Shown here: piece after piece, positions 5,971 to 6,490 of the stretch
Position numbering within the stretch: position 1 is the first letter of the stretch
Layout: each line of letters starts with the position of its first letter
NCBI GenBank assembly: GCA_015259045.1
Contig: JABZHD010000063.1
Coordinates: forward strand, 1 to 6,490
Reading direction: 5' to 3'
Source: Atopobium sp.
GTDB lineage: Bacteria > Actinomycetota > Coriobacteriia > Coriobacteriales > Atopobiaceae
DNA length: 6,490 bases
Translations under genes and position numbers: made by a program
The notes under the pieces: model-generated
What the model was told of the DNA's origin: nothing
Seen by the model: the letters and a program-made list of their open reading frames with translations, nothing else
Databases searched by the model: none

Positions 5971-6002
5971 TTTACTGCCAACGGGCAAATATATCGGTAT
6001 AT

Positions 6003-6025
6003 GGCGAGAAAAACTTTTATCTCGC
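6003..6025. repeat. Small hairpin containing the GGCGAGAA octamer
   Basis: GCGAGA (6004-6009) pairs with TCTCGC (6020-6025) around an A/T-rich loop. The left arm extends to GGCGAGAA, the same octamer that makes both arms of the metY terminator. No U-run follows on either strand, so it is at best a weak terminator or a relic of one. Confidence 0.3.
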
Positions 6026-6033
6026 ATCTCTGC

Positions 6034-6063
6034 TATGCAGTTTTTGCATAACGACTATGCATA
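6034..6063. repeat. TATGCA/TGCATA motifs spaced exactly 11 bp
   Basis: TATGCA at 6034-6039, TGCATA at 6045-6050 and TATGCATA at 6056-6063 begin at 11-bp intervals, about one helical turn. Neighbouring copies are inverted, giving TATGCA-5-TGCATA and TGCATA-5-TATGCA dyads. They lie 84 bp or more upstream of the SixA-CHAD -35 element and downstream of asnS. They could be a protein-binding cluster, or alternative RNA hairpins in the asnS 3' end. Confidence 0.35.
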
Positions 6064-6073
6064 ACCTGCACGC

Positions 6074-6114
6074 AAAAATCCAACTAGAAAAATTTGGCAA
6101 CTGGGTCGGTTGGA
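6074..6114 (-). terminator. asnS: Probable intrinsic terminator of asnS
   Basis: On the minus strand TCCAAC (6109-6114) pairs with GTTGGA (6079-6084), followed at once by TTTTT (6074-6078). It lies 46 nt past the asnS stop. The stem is short and the loop long (24 nt), so the call is moderate. Position and U-run support it more than stem strength. Confidence 0.45.
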
Positions 6115-6160
6115 CTAGCACGCCAATCGCATTCCCCTACGCTACCTATGACCTGCAATC

Positions 6161-6490
6161 TTAGAAGTCAGCGTTACCTACCGTACGAGGGTGAGGAATA
6201 ACGTCACGAATGTTATCCACACCGGTGAGGTACATAACAAGGCGCTCAAAGCCAAGACCAAAGCCAGAATGTGTGCAAGAGCCGTAACGACGAAGATCCA
6301 AGTAATACTTGTAGTCGTCGGGGTTCATGCCAAGCTCAACAATGCGCTTCTCCAGAAGCTCAAGACGATCTTCTCGCTGTGAGCCACCAATAATCTCGCC
6401 AATGCCTGGAACAAGGCAGTCAGCTGCGGCAACAGTCTTGCCGTCATCGTTAAGGCGCATGTAGAAGGCCTTGATTTCTGCTGGATAATC
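6161..6490 (-). CDS. asnS: Asparagine--tRNA ligase, C-terminal part (5' end outside the window)
   Basis: The last 109 residues of a class IIb aminoacyl-tRNA synthetase are visible, beginning [19 protein letters not shown] and running off the window edge. The enzyme charges tRNA-Asn with asparagine in the cytoplasm. [14 protein letters not shown] is the conserved region with the ATP-contacting Glu. [20 protein letters not shown] contains class II motif 3, whose terminal Arg binds ATP. The ending [16 protein letters not shown] follows the AsnS pattern (usually IPFPR...GN.EF), which separates it from AspRS and LysRS. The Phe to His change in that ending is a small departure. An internal ATG at 6460 is not the start, because conserved sequence continues upstream of it. 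Confidence 0.95.
   Translation of the reverse strand, partial: DYPAEIKAFYMRLNDDGKTVAAADCLVPGIGEIIGGSQREDRLELLEKRIVELGMNPDDYKYYLDLRRYGSCTHSGFGLGFERLVMYLTGVDNIRDVIPHPRTVGNADF

Noticed and set aside
5473..6164. Two plus-strand frames (5473-5817 and 5814-6164)
   Set aside because: The first is antisense to the phosphatase domain. The second runs from that gene's 5' end through promoter, dyad and terminator signals. Neither looks like a protein.

Overview
The window (about 46-47% GC by eye) looks like a chromosomal stretch of a low-to-mid GC Gram-positive bacterium. The protein styles (MepA-like MATE pump, clostridial/coriobacterial type MetY, SixA-CHAD fusion) and the base composition fit a Coriobacteriia member of the Atopobium/Lancefieldella kind. 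This assignment is inference from memory; no database was searched. There are five protein genes: four on the minus strand (one cut by the window edge) and one on the plus strand. I see no tRNA, rRNA or CRISPR array.

Layout. 1-177 has no gene but carries a striking 17-bp-stem hairpin (96-141) that resembles the terminus of an IS3/IS150-type element, with no transposase in view. 178-1335 (-) is an unrecognised eight-segment membrane protein built from two repeats. 1336-1534 is a divergent intergenic region. Its right half is the leader of the MATE efflux gene (1535-3019, +). That leader has a strong Shine-Dalgarno, a three-codon ORF (Met-Leu-Phe-stop), and a long imperfect hairpin that buries the pump gene's ribosome binding site. 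This is the architecture of a translational attenuator and is the most interesting thing in the window. 3020-3196 separates two convergent genes; it holds GC-rich imperfect direct repeats and a clear intrinsic terminator for the minus-strand gene.

3197-4477 (-) is metY, an O-acetylhomoserine sulfhydrylase that makes homocysteine for methionine. It lies 69 nt downstream of 4547-5887 (-), a fusion of an N-terminal SixA-like histidine phosphatase with a C-terminal, partly degenerate CHAD domain; the two may be co-transcribed. The phosphatase gene has a recognisable promoter (5923-5950) that sits inside a 9-bp inverted repeat. 5888-6160 also holds other palindromic motifs and a probable terminator for asnS, whose last 109 codons occupy 6161-6490 (-).

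The genes do not form one pathway. The methionine enzyme and the phosphatase/CHAD protein form a possible small operon. The pump and the duplicated membrane protein are divergent neighbours sharing a regulatory region. asnS is a housekeeping gene at the edge. An octamer, GGCGAGAA (either strand), occurs six times in the window, including as an inverted pair in the metY terminator, and deserves a genome-wide count.
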